This document shows, piece by piece, positions 36,903-46,495 of a stretch of 64,000 nt of DNA. Numbering within the stretch: position 1 is the stretch's first letter; each line of letters begins with the position of its first letter. Under the pieces are notes generated by a model that was not told where the DNA came from, ran no database searches, and was given only the letters and a program-made list of their open reading frames with translations. Position numbers and translations under genes: made by a program. This DNA is from Polymorphobacter megasporae (GTDB taxonomy: Bacteria; Pseudomonadota; Alphaproteobacteria; Sphingomonadales; Sphingomonadaceae). The DNA is taken from contig NZ_CP081848.1 of NCBI RefSeq assembly GCF_018982885.2, positions 3,100,001-3,164,000 of the forward strand, in the 5' to 3' direction.

Positions 36903-37634
36903 GTGACCGACCAGAGCTTCCGCTTTCCGCGCTTCTTCGTGACGGCGCCGTCGCCGTGCCCATACATCCCGGGGCGCGTCGAGCGGAAGGTATTCACCGA
37001 GCTCAAGGGCTCCGACGCCGCCGGCATGAACGAGGCGCTGAGCCGGATCGGCTTCCGCCGAAGCCAGAACGTCGTCTACCGGCCGAGCTGCGACGGTTGT
37101 TCGGCGTGCGTCTCGGTCCGCGTCGTTGCGGGCAAATTCACGCCGAGCGCGTCGCAGAAACGCCTGCTCAAGCGCCACGCCGACCTCGACGTCAGCGCGT
37201 GCGAGCCATGGAGCACCGAGGAGCAGTTCGACCTGCTTCAGCGCTACCTCGGCTCACGCCACCCTGACGGCGGCATGGCGGCGATGGACGCATACGACTT
37301 TGCCGACATGGTCGAGCAGACCCCGGTCGACACCGTCGTCGTCGAATATCGCGAGCCATCGGTCGACGGACGTCCCGGGCGGCTGGTCGGCGCGTGCCTG
37401 ACCGACAAGCAGACCGACGGCCTGTCGATGGTCTACAGCTTCTTCGCCACCGAGGACCCCGCGCGGCAGGGGCTCGGCACCTTCATCATCCTCGACCATA
37501 TCGTCCGCGCCGGTCGCGCGGGGCTGCCGTACGTGTACCTCGGCTATTGGATCGAGGGGTGCGAGCGGATGGATTACAAGACACGGTTTGCGCCTGTCGA
37601 ACGCCTCGGCCCGGGCGGCTGGCGCGGAGTTTAG
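36903..37634 (+). CDS. bpt: Aspartate/glutamate leucyltransferase (N-end rule)
   Basis: 243 aa with a GTG start. The N-terminal [16 protein letters not shown] and [18 protein letters not shown] belong to the Bpt family; cysteines CxxC and the GNAT-like C-terminal domain ([47 protein letters not shown]) are intact. It attaches Leu to N-terminal Asp or Glu, marking proteins for ClpS/ClpAP. Confidence 0.93.
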   Translation: MTDQSFRFPRFFVTAPSPCPYIPGRVERKVFTELKGSDAAGMNEALSRIGFRRSQNVVYRPSCDGCSACVSVRVVAGKFTPSASQKRLLKRHADLDVSACEPWSTEEQFDLLQRYLGSRHPDGGMAAMDAYDFADMVEQTPVDTVVVEYREPSVDGRPGRLVGACLTDKQTDGLSMVYSFFATEDPARQGLGTFIILDHIVRAGRAGLPYVYLGYWIEGCERMDYKTRFAPVERLGPGGWRGV

Positions 37635-37657
37635 GGCATGGCGTCACGTCGAACCAA

Positions 37658-37740
37658 AATTGTCATCCCCGCGAAGGCGGGGACCCAAAGTCACGAACGG
37701 TTGTGACTTTGAGTCCCCGCTTTCGCGGGGATGACAATTT
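37658..37740. repeat. REP-like palindromic element between convergent bpt and phaZ
   Basis: An 83-bp near-perfect inverted repeat. Its arms start with TTGTCATCCCCGCGAAGGCG and end with the complementary CGCGGGGATGACAA, enclosing a second short stem (GTCAC/GTGAC) and an 8-base loop. The 5' half matches the arms of the element inside crtB (47733-47824) and the smaller unit at 62510-62535. Here it lies between two convergent genes, where it can terminate transcription from both sides. Confidence 0.8.
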
Positions 37741-37813
37741 GAGTGGGGTCATCTGGCTTACGGTCACGCCGTCGGCAGCATGGACCCGTTCGATCGAACT
37801 GACGGGCAACCCG

Positions 37814-39121
37814 TCAGGCGTGCGCTACAGCCGAGACCTCGCCTGCCTTCATCTCGATCGCCGCCGGGGCAGCCGCCTGCGGAGCCCGCCCGCTTTGCGC
37901 CGGATCGTTCGCGCGGATGAAGTCCTCGACGACGGGGGCGATGATCTCGCGCCAGCGGCGGCCGTTGAAGATGCCGTAATGGCCGACCTGCTCGGCCATG
38001 TAGTACTTCTTCTTGTCGTCGGGCAGGTTCGTCGCCAGCGTCAGCGCGACCTTGGTCTGGCCGAGCCCCGAGATATCGTCGCGCTCACCCTCGATCGCCA
38101 GCAGCGCGGTCTTGGTGATGTTCGCAGCATCGACGCGGACGCCGCGGTGATCGAACTCGCCCTTGGCGATCGACTGCTTCTGGAAGACGACGTCGATCGT
38201 CTGGAGATAGAATTCTGCGGTCATGTCCGACACCGAGCGGTATTCGTCGTAGAATGCCTTGGTTGCATCAGCCGAGGTGTCGTCGCCGGCAACGAGGTGT
38301 TTGAACATCTCCCAGTGCGACTTCATGTGGCTCGCGAGGTTCATCGACAGGAAGCCCGATAGCTGGAGAAACCCGGGATAGACCTTGCGCCCCGATCCGG
38401 GATAGCTCGCGGGCACGGTGGCGACGACGTTATTGACGAACCATGCGTACGGCCGCTCGGTGGCGAGGTCGTCGACCGAGGTCGGGGCCTCGCGCGTGTC
38501 GATCGGGCCACCCATCATCGTCAGCGTCAGCGGCAGATTGGGATCGTTCTTGACCGACATGATCGACACCGCGGCATACGCCGGGACTGCGGGCTGGCAC
38601 ACCGCGAGCATGTGTGCACCCGGGCCGACGACGCCCATGAATTCGATCAGATAGTCGATATAGTCGTTGAAATCGAAGGTGCCGTCGCTGAGCGGAACGT
38701 ATTTCGCATCGCGCCAGTCGGTGACATAGACGTCGTGCCCCGGCAGCATCCGCTCGACGGTGCCGCGGAGAAGCGTCGCGAAATGCCCCGACATCGGCGC
38801 GACGATCAGCAGCTTGGGGTCGTTGCGCCCCGATACCGCACGAACGAAATGCTTGAGCTGGCCGAACGGCTTGCGCAGGACGATCTCCTCGCTGACCGCG
38901 ACTGAGACGCCGTCGACGATTGTCGCGGCAAGACCGAAGTCGGGCTTGCCGCGCGGCGCTGCGGCATGGGCGAAGACTTCGAGCGCCCGCGCGATCACCG
39001 GTGACGTGCCGACGTAAGCGAACGGGTTTGCCGGGCTGAGCAGCCAGTCCGAGGTCAGCTTCGACGCGGCCCCCATGCCAGCGAGCATCGACTTCTGCAT
39101 CTCATACGCGTCGTAAAGCAT
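37814..39121 (-). CDS. phaZ: Intracellular polyhydroxybutyrate depolymerase
   Basis: 435 aa PhaZ-type alpha/beta hydrolase. Catalytic Cys lies in MLAVCQPAVPAYAAV, the Cys-containing lipase-box equivalent of R. eutropha-type PhaZ1. HGQ/YxxDWR-like VYVTDWRDAKYVP and the C-terminal His in EQVGHYGIFNGRRWR complete the triad region. It degrades native intracellular PHB granules. No phaC lies nearby. The final 30 residues are Ala/Pro-rich. Confidence 0.93.
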   Translation of the reverse strand: MLYDAYEMQKSMLAGMGAASKLTSDWLLSPANPFAYVGTSPVIARALEVFAHAAAPRGKPDFGLAATIVDGVSVAVSEEIVLRKPFGQLKHFVRAVSGRNDPKLLIVAPMSGHFATLLRGTVERMLPGHDVYVTDWRDAKYVPLSDGTFDFNDYIDYLIEFMGVVGPGAHMLAVCQPAVPAYAAVSIMSVKNDPNLPLTLTMMGGPIDTREAPTSVDDLATERPYAWFVNNVVATVPASYPGSGRKVYPGFLQLSGFLSMNLASHMKSHWEMFKHLVAGDDTSADATKAFYDEYRSVSDMTAEFYLQTIDVVFQKQSIAKGEFDHRGVRVDAANITKTALLAIEGERDDISGLGQTKVALTLATNLPDDKKKYYMAEQVGHYGIFNGRRWREIIAPVVEDFIRANDPAQSGRAPQAAAPAAIEMKAGEVSAVAHA

Positions 39122-39216
39122 CTATCGTCCTCGATCCGCGACCCGGATGGCGCGCATGACTTGTGACATAACGCATCCGCAGCATAAAGTGTAACAACGG
39201 TGCCGCGGGGAGGCGA

Positions 39217-40809
39217 ATGCTCGATTTAGCGACGCGGACGGCAATCGAGACCGCACTCGGCGACCGCCAGATCGGTCTCGCAGTGACGCTCGCCGCCGCC
39301 GCGCTCGCCGCCGGGGCGCGCGACCCGATGCTGTTCAATCTCGTCGCATGGCGTGCGGAGGAAGCGGGCGACTTCGCCGCGGCGCACCATGCGCTCGGCG
39401 AGGCAATGGCGCTCGCGCCGCACGATGCGACGATCATCACTGCGGCCGGCCGCGCCCTTCGCAAGGAAGGCCGGATCGGCGCGGCGCTGGCGATGTTCGA
39501 TCGTGCTTCGGCGATCGAGCCGGGCTTTGCGGTGCCGTGGCTCGAACGCGGCTATGCACTCGATGTCGCGAACGACGCCGCCGCCGCGCTGACCAGTTAC
39601 CAGCGCGCCGCCGCGCTCGATCCGGCGATGGCGCCGGCGTGGGCGGGCGCAGCGGCGGCGGCGGCACGGCTCGGGCAGCCCGTCGCCGAGCTCGCCGCGC
39701 GCGCGCTCGCAATCGACCCGCACGACGCGACCGCGACGATGGCGCTGGCGCGGAGCGAGCTCGGCAGCGACCCTCGCCGCGCCGCCGCGCGCATCCGCGA
39801 AATGCTCGCAATGCAGATTGGTGTCGCCGACCGGATCGCGGCGCTGACGCTGCTCGGCGATGCGCTCGACCGGATCGATGCGACCGCCGACGCCTTCGCG
39901 GCGTACGCGGCGGCGAAGTCGATGTTTGCGCAGTTGCACGCACCGCGCTTCGCCGCGCTGAGCGAGCCGCCGCAGCGCGAGTTCATCGACAACATTGCCG
40001 CGGCGGTCGACGACGTCGACCCGATGGCGTGGCACAAGCGAGTCGCTCCCCCGGGCCGTCGCGGCCACGTCTTCCTGCTCGGCTACCCGCGGTCGGGCAC
40101 GACACTGGTCGAGAACATCCTCGCCAGCGCGCCCGGGGTCGAGGCGCTCGAGGAACGGCCGACCTTGATCGACGCCGACCGCGAATTCCTGACCGACCCC
40201 GGCGGCATTGCCCGCCTCGCGGCAATCGATGCTGCGACGGCGACAGGCTTCGGCGATCGCTACTGGCAGCGCGTCGCCGACGCCGGCGTCGATCCCGCGA
40301 CGACTTTCGTCGATATGGACCCGCTCAAGGGGATCAAATTGCCGCTCATCGCCCGGCTGTTCCCCGATGCCCGCGTCGTCGTCATGCGCCGCGACCCGCG
40401 CGACATCGTCCTGAGCTGCTTCCGCCAGAACTTCGCGATTACCGCTGCCGCCTACGCGTTCACCACGATCGAGGGCGTGGCGGAACACTATGCCGCACTG
40501 ATGCGACTGACCGCGCTCTGCCGCGAACGGCTGCCGCTCGCGGTCCACGACCTGCGCTACGAGGATCTGGTTGCCGACTTCGACACGACGACGCGGAGCC
40601 TATGCACCTTCACCGGCATCGACTGGTCACCCGACCTGCGGCGCTTTGATCGCACCGCCGCCCGGCGCGGGGTGTCGACCGCGAGTGCTGGGCAGGTCAA
40701 TCGTCCGCTTTACGACGGCAGCGGCCAGTGGCGGCGCTATGCCGACCAGCTCGCGCCGGTGATGCCGATCCTCGCGCCGTGGATCGAGCGGTTCGGCTAT
40801 GACCTTTAA
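39217..40809 (+). CDS. TPR-repeat sulfotransferase
   Basis: 530 aa. About 250 residues of N-terminal TPR-like helices (AWRAEEAGDFAAAHHALGEAMALAP; GRALRKEGRIGAALAMFDRA) precede a sulfotransferase domain starting near residue 285 with FLLGYPRSGTTLVENIL, the PAPS 5'-phosphosulfate loop (PRSGTT about 291-296), and VVMRRDPRDIVLSCFRQNF (3'-phosphate loop). TPR-sulfotransferase fusions are common in sphingomonads; the acceptor is unknown. Confidence 0.9.
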   Translation: MLDLATRTAIETALGDRQIGLAVTLAAAALAAGARDPMLFNLVAWRAEEAGDFAAAHHALGEAMALAPHDATIITAAGRALRKEGRIGAALAMFDRASAIEPGFAVPWLERGYALDVANDAAAALTSYQRAAALDPAMAPAWAGAAAAAARLGQPVAELAARALAIDPHDATATMALARSELGSDPRRAAARIREMLAMQIGVADRIAALTLLGDALDRIDATADAFAAYAAAKSMFAQLHAPRFAALSEPPQREFIDNIAAAVDDVDPMAWHKRVAPPGRRGHVFLLGYPRSGTTLVENILASAPGVEALEERPTLIDADREFLTDPGGIARLAAIDAATATGFGDRYWQRVADAGVDPATTFVDMDPLKGIKLPLIARLFPDARVVVMRRDPRDIVLSCFRQNFAITAAAYAFTTIEGVAEHYAALMRLTALCRERLPLAVHDLRYEDLVADFDTTTRSLCTFTGIDWSPDLRRFDRTAARRGVSTASAGQVNRPLYDGSGQWRRYADQLAPVMPILAPWIERFGYDL

Positions 40810-40875
40810 CCACCCGTTTGCCCTTACCCCCGTAGCCGCGTAGGACACCGCGGTGAGACGGGCAGGTACAACCGG

Positions 40876-43071
40876 ATGCGGGCGTTTTTGGCGGGACTTA
40901 TCGGGCTGGCGGCGATGACCATCGCGACAGCATCATCCGCAGCCGACCTCACGCTCGAACGCGTCTTCGCGTCGCCATCGCTTAGCGGCCCCGCCCCGCG
41001 CGTCCTCAAGCTATCGCCCGACGGCAAATACGCGACGCTGCTCAAGCCACGCCCCGACGACAAGGATCGCTACGACCTGTGGGCGGTCGACGTCGCCACC
41101 GGGACGTCGCGTATGCTCGTCGATTCAACGAAGCTCGGGACCGGCGCGGCATTGTCGGAAATCGAGCGGATGAACCGCGAGCGCCAGCGGATCGCCAGCA
41201 TCAAGGGAATCGCCAGTTACAGCTGGGCCCCCGATTCGCAGCATTTGCTCGTGCCGATCGACGGCGACCTGTGGCTCGCTGGACTCGACGGGTCGGTCAA
41301 GCAACTGACCAAGACGGCGGCGACCGAGACCGACGCGCAGCTTTCGCCGAAGGGCCGTTTTGCTTCGTTCGTCCGCGACCGCAATTTCTTTGTCCTCGAC
41401 CTGAACGCCGAGACCGAGACCGCGCTGACCAAGGACGGCTCGGACACGATCGGCTGGGGCGCCGCCGAGTTCATCGCGCAAGAGGAGCTCCACCGCTTCA
41501 CCGGGACATGGTGGTCGCCCGCCGACGACCGGGTCGCAGTCGAGCGCGTCGACGAATCGGGGGTGCAGGTCGTCCAGCGCGCCGCGATCGGCGCCGACGG
41601 CACGCGGGTCTACGCGCAGCGCTATCCCGCCGCGGGGACGCCGAATGCCCACGTCGAGCTGTGGCTGATGGCCCCCGATGGGAGTGCGCGGGTCAAGGCC
41701 GACCTCGGCCCAGACCTCGACATCTACCTCGCCCGTGTCGACTGGGCGGCGGACGGCAAGTCGCTGTTCGTGCAACGCCTGTCGCGCGACCAGAAGCGGC
41801 TCGATATCCTCCAGGTCGACCCCGCGACGGGGGCGGCGCACGTCATCCTGACCGACACGTCGAAGACGTGGGTCAACCTCAACGACGACTTCACCGCGCT
41901 CGACGACGGCTCGCAGATCATCGGGTCGGAGCGCACCGGCTTCGCGCATCTGTACCGCCGCGCGGGCAACAAGCTGACCGTGCTGACGCACGGCGACTGG
42001 GTCGTCGACGATGTCATCGGGATCGACCAGAAGGCGCACAAGGTCTTCTTCACCGGCTACGCCGACACCGTCCTCGAAAAGCACCTGTACGTCGTCGACT
42101 ACCTCGCGCCCGGAGCGCCGGTGCGGATCACCGCGCCCGGCGGCTGGCATGAAGTCGCGATGGACAAGGGCGGGACCGCCGCGCTGATCACCCGCTCGAC
42201 CCCGACCCAGCCAGCGCAAACGTGGCTCGCCGACGCCGCCGGCAATCGCCGCGCATGGATCGAGGAGAATACGCTGAACGCGGCGCACCCGTACGCGCCG
42301 TTCCTCGCTGCGCATGTCACGCCGGAGTTCGGCACGATCTCCGCTGCCGACGGCACCCCGCTGCATTACCGGTTGTTCAAACCGACGACGCCCGGGCCGC
42401 ACCCGGTCTATTTCACCGTCTATGGCGGTCCCGGGGTCCAGTCGATCAACCACGCGTGGCCCGCGCCGATCAACGAATATCTCGTCCAGCACGGCTGGGC
42501 GGTGTTCCAGGTCGACAATCGCGGATCGACCCACCGCGGCAAGAAATTCGAGGACGTCCTCTACCACAGCATGGGCAAAACCGAGGTCGACGACCAGCTC
42601 GCCGCGCTGGCGTGGGTCAAGCAGCAGGCGTGGGCGGCCCCCGACAAGGTCGTCGTCAACGGCTGGAGCTACGGCGGCTACATGACGTTGAAGCTGCTCG
42701 CCGCCGCGCCGACCGCGTTCGCCGCCGGGATCGCTGGAGCGCCGGTAACGCGCTGGGAGTTGTACGACACCGCGTACACCGAACGTTATCTCGGCACCCC
42801 GCAGGCCGACCCCAAGGCGTATTCATCGAGCGATGCGCTGACGACCGCGACCGATATCGAGCGCCCGCTCCTGCTCATCCACGGCATGGCGGACGACAAT
42901 GTCGTGTTCGAGAATTCGACCGCGCTGATGGCCAAGTTGCAAAAGGCGAACAAGCCGTTCGACCTGATGGTCTACCCCGGCGCGACCCACGCCGCCGCCG
43001 GGCTCGACGTCCACGTCTGGCTGACGCGGCTCCGCTTTATGGGGCGCACCGTCGCTCCGACAGGATATTAA
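40876..43071 (+). CDS. DPP-IV-type S9 family peptidase, secreted
   Basis: 731 aa. Signal peptide about 1-22 (ending SSAA). Beta-propeller domain about 30-460 with the DPP-IV signature region FIAQEELHRFTGTWWSP, then an alpha/beta hydrolase with Ser598 in NGWSYGGYM, Asp673 in HGMADDNV and His705 in GATHAA. Prolyl-dipeptide cleavage of peptides in the periplasm is the expected activity. The stop is directly followed by the ATG of the ABC exporter, an unusually tight arrangement. Confidence 0.92.
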   Translation: MRAFLAGLIGLAAMTIATASSAADLTLERVFASPSLSGPAPRVLKLSPDGKYATLLKPRPDDKDRYDLWAVDVATGTSRMLVDSTKLGTGAALSEIERMNRERQRIASIKGIASYSWAPDSQHLLVPIDGDLWLAGLDGSVKQLTKTAATETDAQLSPKGRFASFVRDRNFFVLDLNAETETALTKDGSDTIGWGAAEFIAQEELHRFTGTWWSPADDRVAVERVDESGVQVVQRAAIGADGTRVYAQRYPAAGTPNAHVELWLMAPDGSARVKADLGPDLDIYLARVDWAADGKSLFVQRLSRDQKRLDILQVDPATGAAHVILTDTSKTWVNLNDDFTALDDGSQIIGSERTGFAHLYRRAGNKLTVLTHGDWVVDDVIGIDQKAHKVFFTGYADTVLEKHLYVVDYLAPGAPVRITAPGGWHEVAMDKGGTAALITRSTPTQPAQTWLADAAGNRRAWIEENTLNAAHPYAPFLAAHVTPEFGTISAADGTPLHYRLFKPTTPGPHPVYFTVYGGPGVQSINHAWPAPINEYLVQHGWAVFQVDNRGSTHRGKKFEDVLYHSMGKTEVDDQLAALAWVKQQAWAAPDKVVVNGWSYGGYMTLKLLAAAPTAFAAGIAGAPVTRWELYDTAYTERYLGTPQADPKAYSSSDALTTATDIERPLLLIHGMADDNVVFENSTALMAKLQKANKPFDLMVYPGATHAAAGLDVHVWLTRLRFMGRTVAPTGY

Positions 43072-44856
43072 ATGGCCATCGCCACCACTAAAGATGCTGC
43101 GCCGCCGTCGCGCAAGCTGTCGAAGCTCATCATCCTATGGCGCTTCGTCAAGGTCTACCCCGGCCACCTCGCGATGGCGCTTGTCGCGCTCGCGGTCGCG
43201 GCCGGATCGACGCTCGCGGTGCCGAAGGGCTTGCAGCTCGTCGTCGACAAGGGTTTCCATGCCGGCGCCGACCCGGCGGTTATCGCGCCGTATTTCTGGG
43301 CGCTGCTCGGGGTCGTCGCGGTCCAGGGCATCGCCACCGCAGTCCGCTTTTATTACGTCAGCTGGATCGGCGAGCGCGTCGTCGCCGACCTTCGCCGCAC
43401 CGTCCAACGGCATCTGCTGTCGCTCGACCCCGGCTTTTTCGAGGAGAACCGCCCGTCTGAGATCGCGTCGCGGCTGACCTCGGACACCGCGGTGATCGAG
43501 CAGGTCGTGTCGACCTCGGCGTCGGTCGCGCTGCGCAACGCGTTCATGGGTATCGGCGGGCTGGTCTACATGATCGCGCTCAGCCCCAAGCTCGCCGGGC
43601 TGATGCTCCTCGTCATCCCGATGGTGATCATCCCGATCATCGTCCTCGGCCGTCGCGTCCGCGATCTGTCGCGGTCGAGCCAGGACCGCATCGCCAGCAT
43701 TGGCACGATCATCGCCGAGGTCCTCGGCGCGATCAAAGTGGTCCAGGCATTTACCCAGGAGGTCCGCGAGGCGGCACGCTTCGGCGAGGCGGTCGAGGCG
43801 ACCTTCGACGCCGCCAAGCGCCGCATCCGAGTCCGCGCGATGATGACCGGCATCGTCATCTTCCTGATCTTCGGCGCGATCACCCTCGTGCTGTGGGAGG
43901 GCGCCGCCGACGTCGTCGCCGGGCGGATGACCGGGGGCACGATCACCGCCTTCCTGTTCACCGCCGCAATCGTCGCGGGCGCGTTCGGCGCGCTGACCGA
44001 GACCTATGGCGACTTCATGCGCGCCGCCGGGGCATCGGGGCGGATCGAGGAACTGCTCGCCGCGACCCCCGACATCCGCGCTCCCGCGCATCCCGTCGCG
44101 CTGCCGCTGCCGGCGATGGGCCGCCTGACGCTCGACCACGTCAATTTCAACTATGCGACCAAGCCCGACGCCCCGGCGGTGATCGACTTCACTCTCGACA
44201 TCGCGCCGGGCGAGACGGTCGCGGTCGTCGGGCCGTCGGGCGCGGGCAAGTCGACGTTGTTCGCGCTTGTCCAGCGCTTCTACGACCCGCAGTCGGGGGT
44301 TATCCGCCTCGACGGCGTTGCGCTGCCCGAAGCCGACCCGATCGACGTCCGCTCACGCATCGCCGTGGTGCCGCAGGAAACCGTCGTCTTCGCCACCAGC
44401 GCCTACGAGAACATCCTCTACGGCCGCCCCGACGCGACCGAGGCCGAGGTGTGGGCCGCCGCCGAGGCCGCACACGCCGACGACTTCCTCCGCGCATTGC
44501 CGCAGGGCATCCACACCTTCCTCGGTGAGGCGGGGTCGCGGCTGTCGGGCGGCCAACGCCAGCGCATGGCGATCGCCCGCGCGATCCTCCGCGACGCGCC
44601 GCTATTGCTGCTCGACGAGGCAACGAGCGCGCTCGACGCCGAATCCGAACGCCTCGTCCAGCGCGCGCTCGAGAAATTGATGGAGGGCCGCACGACCCTC
44701 GTCATCGCACACCGTCTGGCAACCGTCCGCAACGCCGACCGGATCATCGTCATGGACGGCGGGCACATCGTCGCGCAGGGCACGCACGACCGGCTGATCG
44801 CGCAGGGCGGGTTGTACGCGAAGCTGGCGCGGTTGCAGTTCGAGGATGCGGCGTAG
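43072..44856 (+). CDS. ABC transporter with fused membrane and ATPase domains (MsbA/exporter type)
   Basis: 594 aa. Six-helix transmembrane domain about 25-330, then NBD with Walker A VGPSGAGKST (about 385-394), signature LSGGQRQR and Walker B LLLLDEATSALD. Half-size exporter of the MsbA-like family; substrate unknown. It starts immediately after the stop of the S9 peptidase gene, so both are probably co-translated. Its last codons overlap the next reading frame. Confidence 0.93.
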   Translation: MAIATTKDAAPPSRKLSKLIILWRFVKVYPGHLAMALVALAVAAGSTLAVPKGLQLVVDKGFHAGADPAVIAPYFWALLGVVAVQGIATAVRFYYVSWIGERVVADLRRTVQRHLLSLDPGFFEENRPSEIASRLTSDTAVIEQVVSTSASVALRNAFMGIGGLVYMIALSPKLAGLMLLVIPMVIIPIIVLGRRVRDLSRSSQDRIASIGTIIAEVLGAIKVVQAFTQEVREAARFGEAVEATFDAAKRRIRVRAMMTGIVIFLIFGAITLVLWEGAADVVAGRMTGGTITAFLFTAAIVAGAFGALTETYGDFMRAAGASGRIEELLAATPDIRAPAHPVALPLPAMGRLTLDHVNFNYATKPDAPAVIDFTLDIAPGETVAVVGPSGAGKSTLFALVQRFYDPQSGVIRLDGVALPEADPIDVRSRIAVVPQETVVFATSAYENILYGRPDATEAEVWAAAEAAHADDFLRALPQGIHTFLGEAGSRLSGGQRQRMAIARAILRDAPLLLLDEATSALDAESERLVQRALEKLMEGRTTLVIAHRLATVRNADRIIVMDGGHIVAQGTHDRLIAQGGLYAKLARLQFEDAA

Positions 44857-45292
44857 ACAGGCCGTGAGCGGGGAATTGAGCGGTCGCACGAGCCGAATCG
44901 TGTTGCTGGTGATCGGCATTACGTTGCTCGCATTCGCCGCCTGGCAGGCGTGGCAGGTGATCGAATTCAACCGGCAGGCGATCTCGACGACAGCGACGGT
45001 CGTGGCCGACCGCGGTGAGGAGCATGACGTCATGTCGGAACCGCACCCGCTCATCGAATTCGCGACGGCGGATGGTCAGACGATGCGATACAACCAAAAC
45101 GGCATGGGATCGCAACGGATCGGCAGCCATATGCCCCTGCGCTATCTCGCTTCCGACCCGCGCGGGACCGCGATCGTTGCGACGTTCTGGTCGACGTGGT
45201 CGCAGGTGATCCTGCCGCTTATTCCGGCAATCGGGGCAATCGTTCTCGGCTTACTGGGTGTCGTCGTTGGACTCCGACCCGGACGCTATTAG
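44846..45292 (+). CDS. DUF3592-like membrane protein
   Basis: 148 aa. A hydrophobic segment at about 18-38 (IVLLVIGITLLAFAAWQAWQVI) and a second near the C-terminus (VILPLIPAIGAIVLGLLGVVVG) flank a beta-rich soluble region (TTATVVADRGEEHD; HPLIEFATADGQTMRYNQNG; GSHMPLRYLASDPRGTAIV), the DUF3592 layout. Function unknown. The ATG overlaps the ABC transporter end by 11 bp; GTG at 44864 is the alternative start. Confidence 0.7.
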   Translation: MRRRQAVSGELSGRTSRIVLLVIGITLLAFAAWQAWQVIEFNRQAISTTATVVADRGEEHDVMSEPHPLIEFATADGQTMRYNQNGMGSQRIGSHMPLRYLASDPRGTAIVATFWSTWSQVILPLIPAIGAIVLGLLGVVVGLRPGRY

Positions 45293-45378
45293 CCGCCGAG
45301 GCAATTCGCGCGGGAGATAGCCGCAGCAAAATTGACGGCGCGCGACGTTCAATCAGCTTGTCGCCGCGACAGCCAAGT

Positions 45379-45672
45379 CTACCCCAAGGCGCAGGTCAAC
45401 CCCGTCTCGACCAGCCGCGCTGCGATGACCGGATCGGCGTTGCCCAGTCGGCGAGCCAACTTGTTCAACGTCAGATGGTCGCCGCCGCTGTCCTTGACGA
45501 CGCGGTTCAGCTCCTCGAGCTGGCCATAGCTCAATCGCGACGCGAGCTTGCTCCCCATGCAGCGCGCCTGCGGTGGCGGCACGCCGACCGACTCGAGCTT
45601 GCCGGCGATCCGCTCGGCGGGGGTCGCGCAGCTTGCGAGCAGCGCCAGCGCGATGACGGCGAATCGCTTCAC
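45379..45672 (-). CDS. Small lipoprotein downstream of crtW
   Basis: 97 aa from a GTG that overlaps the crtW stop (GTGA). A short hydrophobic N-terminus with lipobox LLASC (Cys at about 14) makes it a lipoprotein. The remainder, AERIAGKLESVGVPPPQARCMGSKLASRLSYGQLEELNRVV, is helical with no recognised domain. The longer frame to 45765 lies within crtW and is less likely. Translational coupling to crtW is clear. Confidence 0.7.
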   Translation of the reverse strand: MKRFAVIALALLASCATPAERIAGKLESVGVPPPQARCMGSKLASRLSYGQLEELNRVVKDSGGDHLTLNKLARRLGNADPVIAARLVETGLTCALG

Positions 45673-46412
45673 GCCTTCCCCTCGGTCCGCGTCGCCGGCA
45701 GGCGCCACCACGCGACGTGCGGGTGGAGATGATGCTCGTGGTGATAGCCGCCGAAGTTGAAGCACGTCAGCACCGACAGCCAGGGCCCGAAGCGCGAGCT
45801 CCGCGCATTATGGCGGTCGGGAAAGACATCGTGCGCGTGGCGATGCGGCAGGAACGTCCCGAACCAGAACAACTGGAGCAGCGCGAGCAGCGCCGGGATC
45901 GCCCAGAAGACGATGATGTTGATGAGCGACGCGCCAATCAGCTGGTAAAATCCGAGAACGACGACGATCCGCACGATCTGCCAGTGCGAATAATAGGTCC
46001 CGAAGAACCGCGCGAGCCACTTGACCGGCCGCGTCGGGTTTGCCGCGTCGAAATCGGGGTCGGCCTCGGTGCCGACATGGCGGTGGTGCGCGAAATGGTT
46101 CGGCAGCATCTTATCGTAGTCGAGCCCCGCGTAGAACATCAGCGCCAGCCGCCCGACGGTGCGGTTGACCGCAGCCCGCCCTGGCGCGAACGAGCCGTGC
46201 ATGCAGTCGTGGGCGACGATGAACAGCCCGGTCGACAGCCATGTCTGGACGAGCACGAGCGGAACGACCCAGACGAGGCTCGCCGTCGTCAGCGGAAACG
46301 CGAAGATGCCGCCAAAGTGAATCGCCAGCCACGCCCCGGCAATGCCCGCAGCGATCGCGTGGCCGGTGCCCGCGCGGTGATCGGATCGAAGGACGGTCGC
46401 GACGGCTGACAC
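45669..46412 (-). CDS. crtW: Beta-carotene ketolase CrtW
   Basis: 247 aa di-iron membrane oxygenase. His-box motifs HDCMHGSF, HFAHHRHVG, and HHEHHLHPHVAWWRLP are all present, with PHRHAHDVFPDRHNARSS in between. CrtW adds 4-keto groups to beta-ionone rings, making canthaxanthin from beta-carotene or, with CrtZ, astaxanthin. It is divergent from crtZ, sharing an 83-bp intergenic region. Confidence 0.95.
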   Translation of the reverse strand: MSAVATVLRSDHRAGTGHAIAAGIAGAWLAIHFGGIFAFPLTTASLVWVVPLVLVQTWLSTGLFIVAHDCMHGSFAPGRAAVNRTVGRLALMFYAGLDYDKMLPNHFAHHRHVGTEADPDFDAANPTRPVKWLARFFGTYYSHWQIVRIVVVLGFYQLIGASLINIIVFWAIPALLALLQLFWFGTFLPHRHAHDVFPDRHNARSSRFGPWLSVLTCFNFGGYHHEHHLHPHVAWWRLPATRTEGKA

Positions 46413-46495
46413 TGCGTGATAAACTCCTGACGCGATATCCCTGCGTCGAAACGTGGGGGATGCAAACCCCCCTGCGACCTTTTATAGACGCTGAC

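Noticed and set aside
46241-46495. Longer N-terminus for CrtZ
   Set aside because: The extension is antisense to crtW and Arg-rich; family proteins start near MNLNV.
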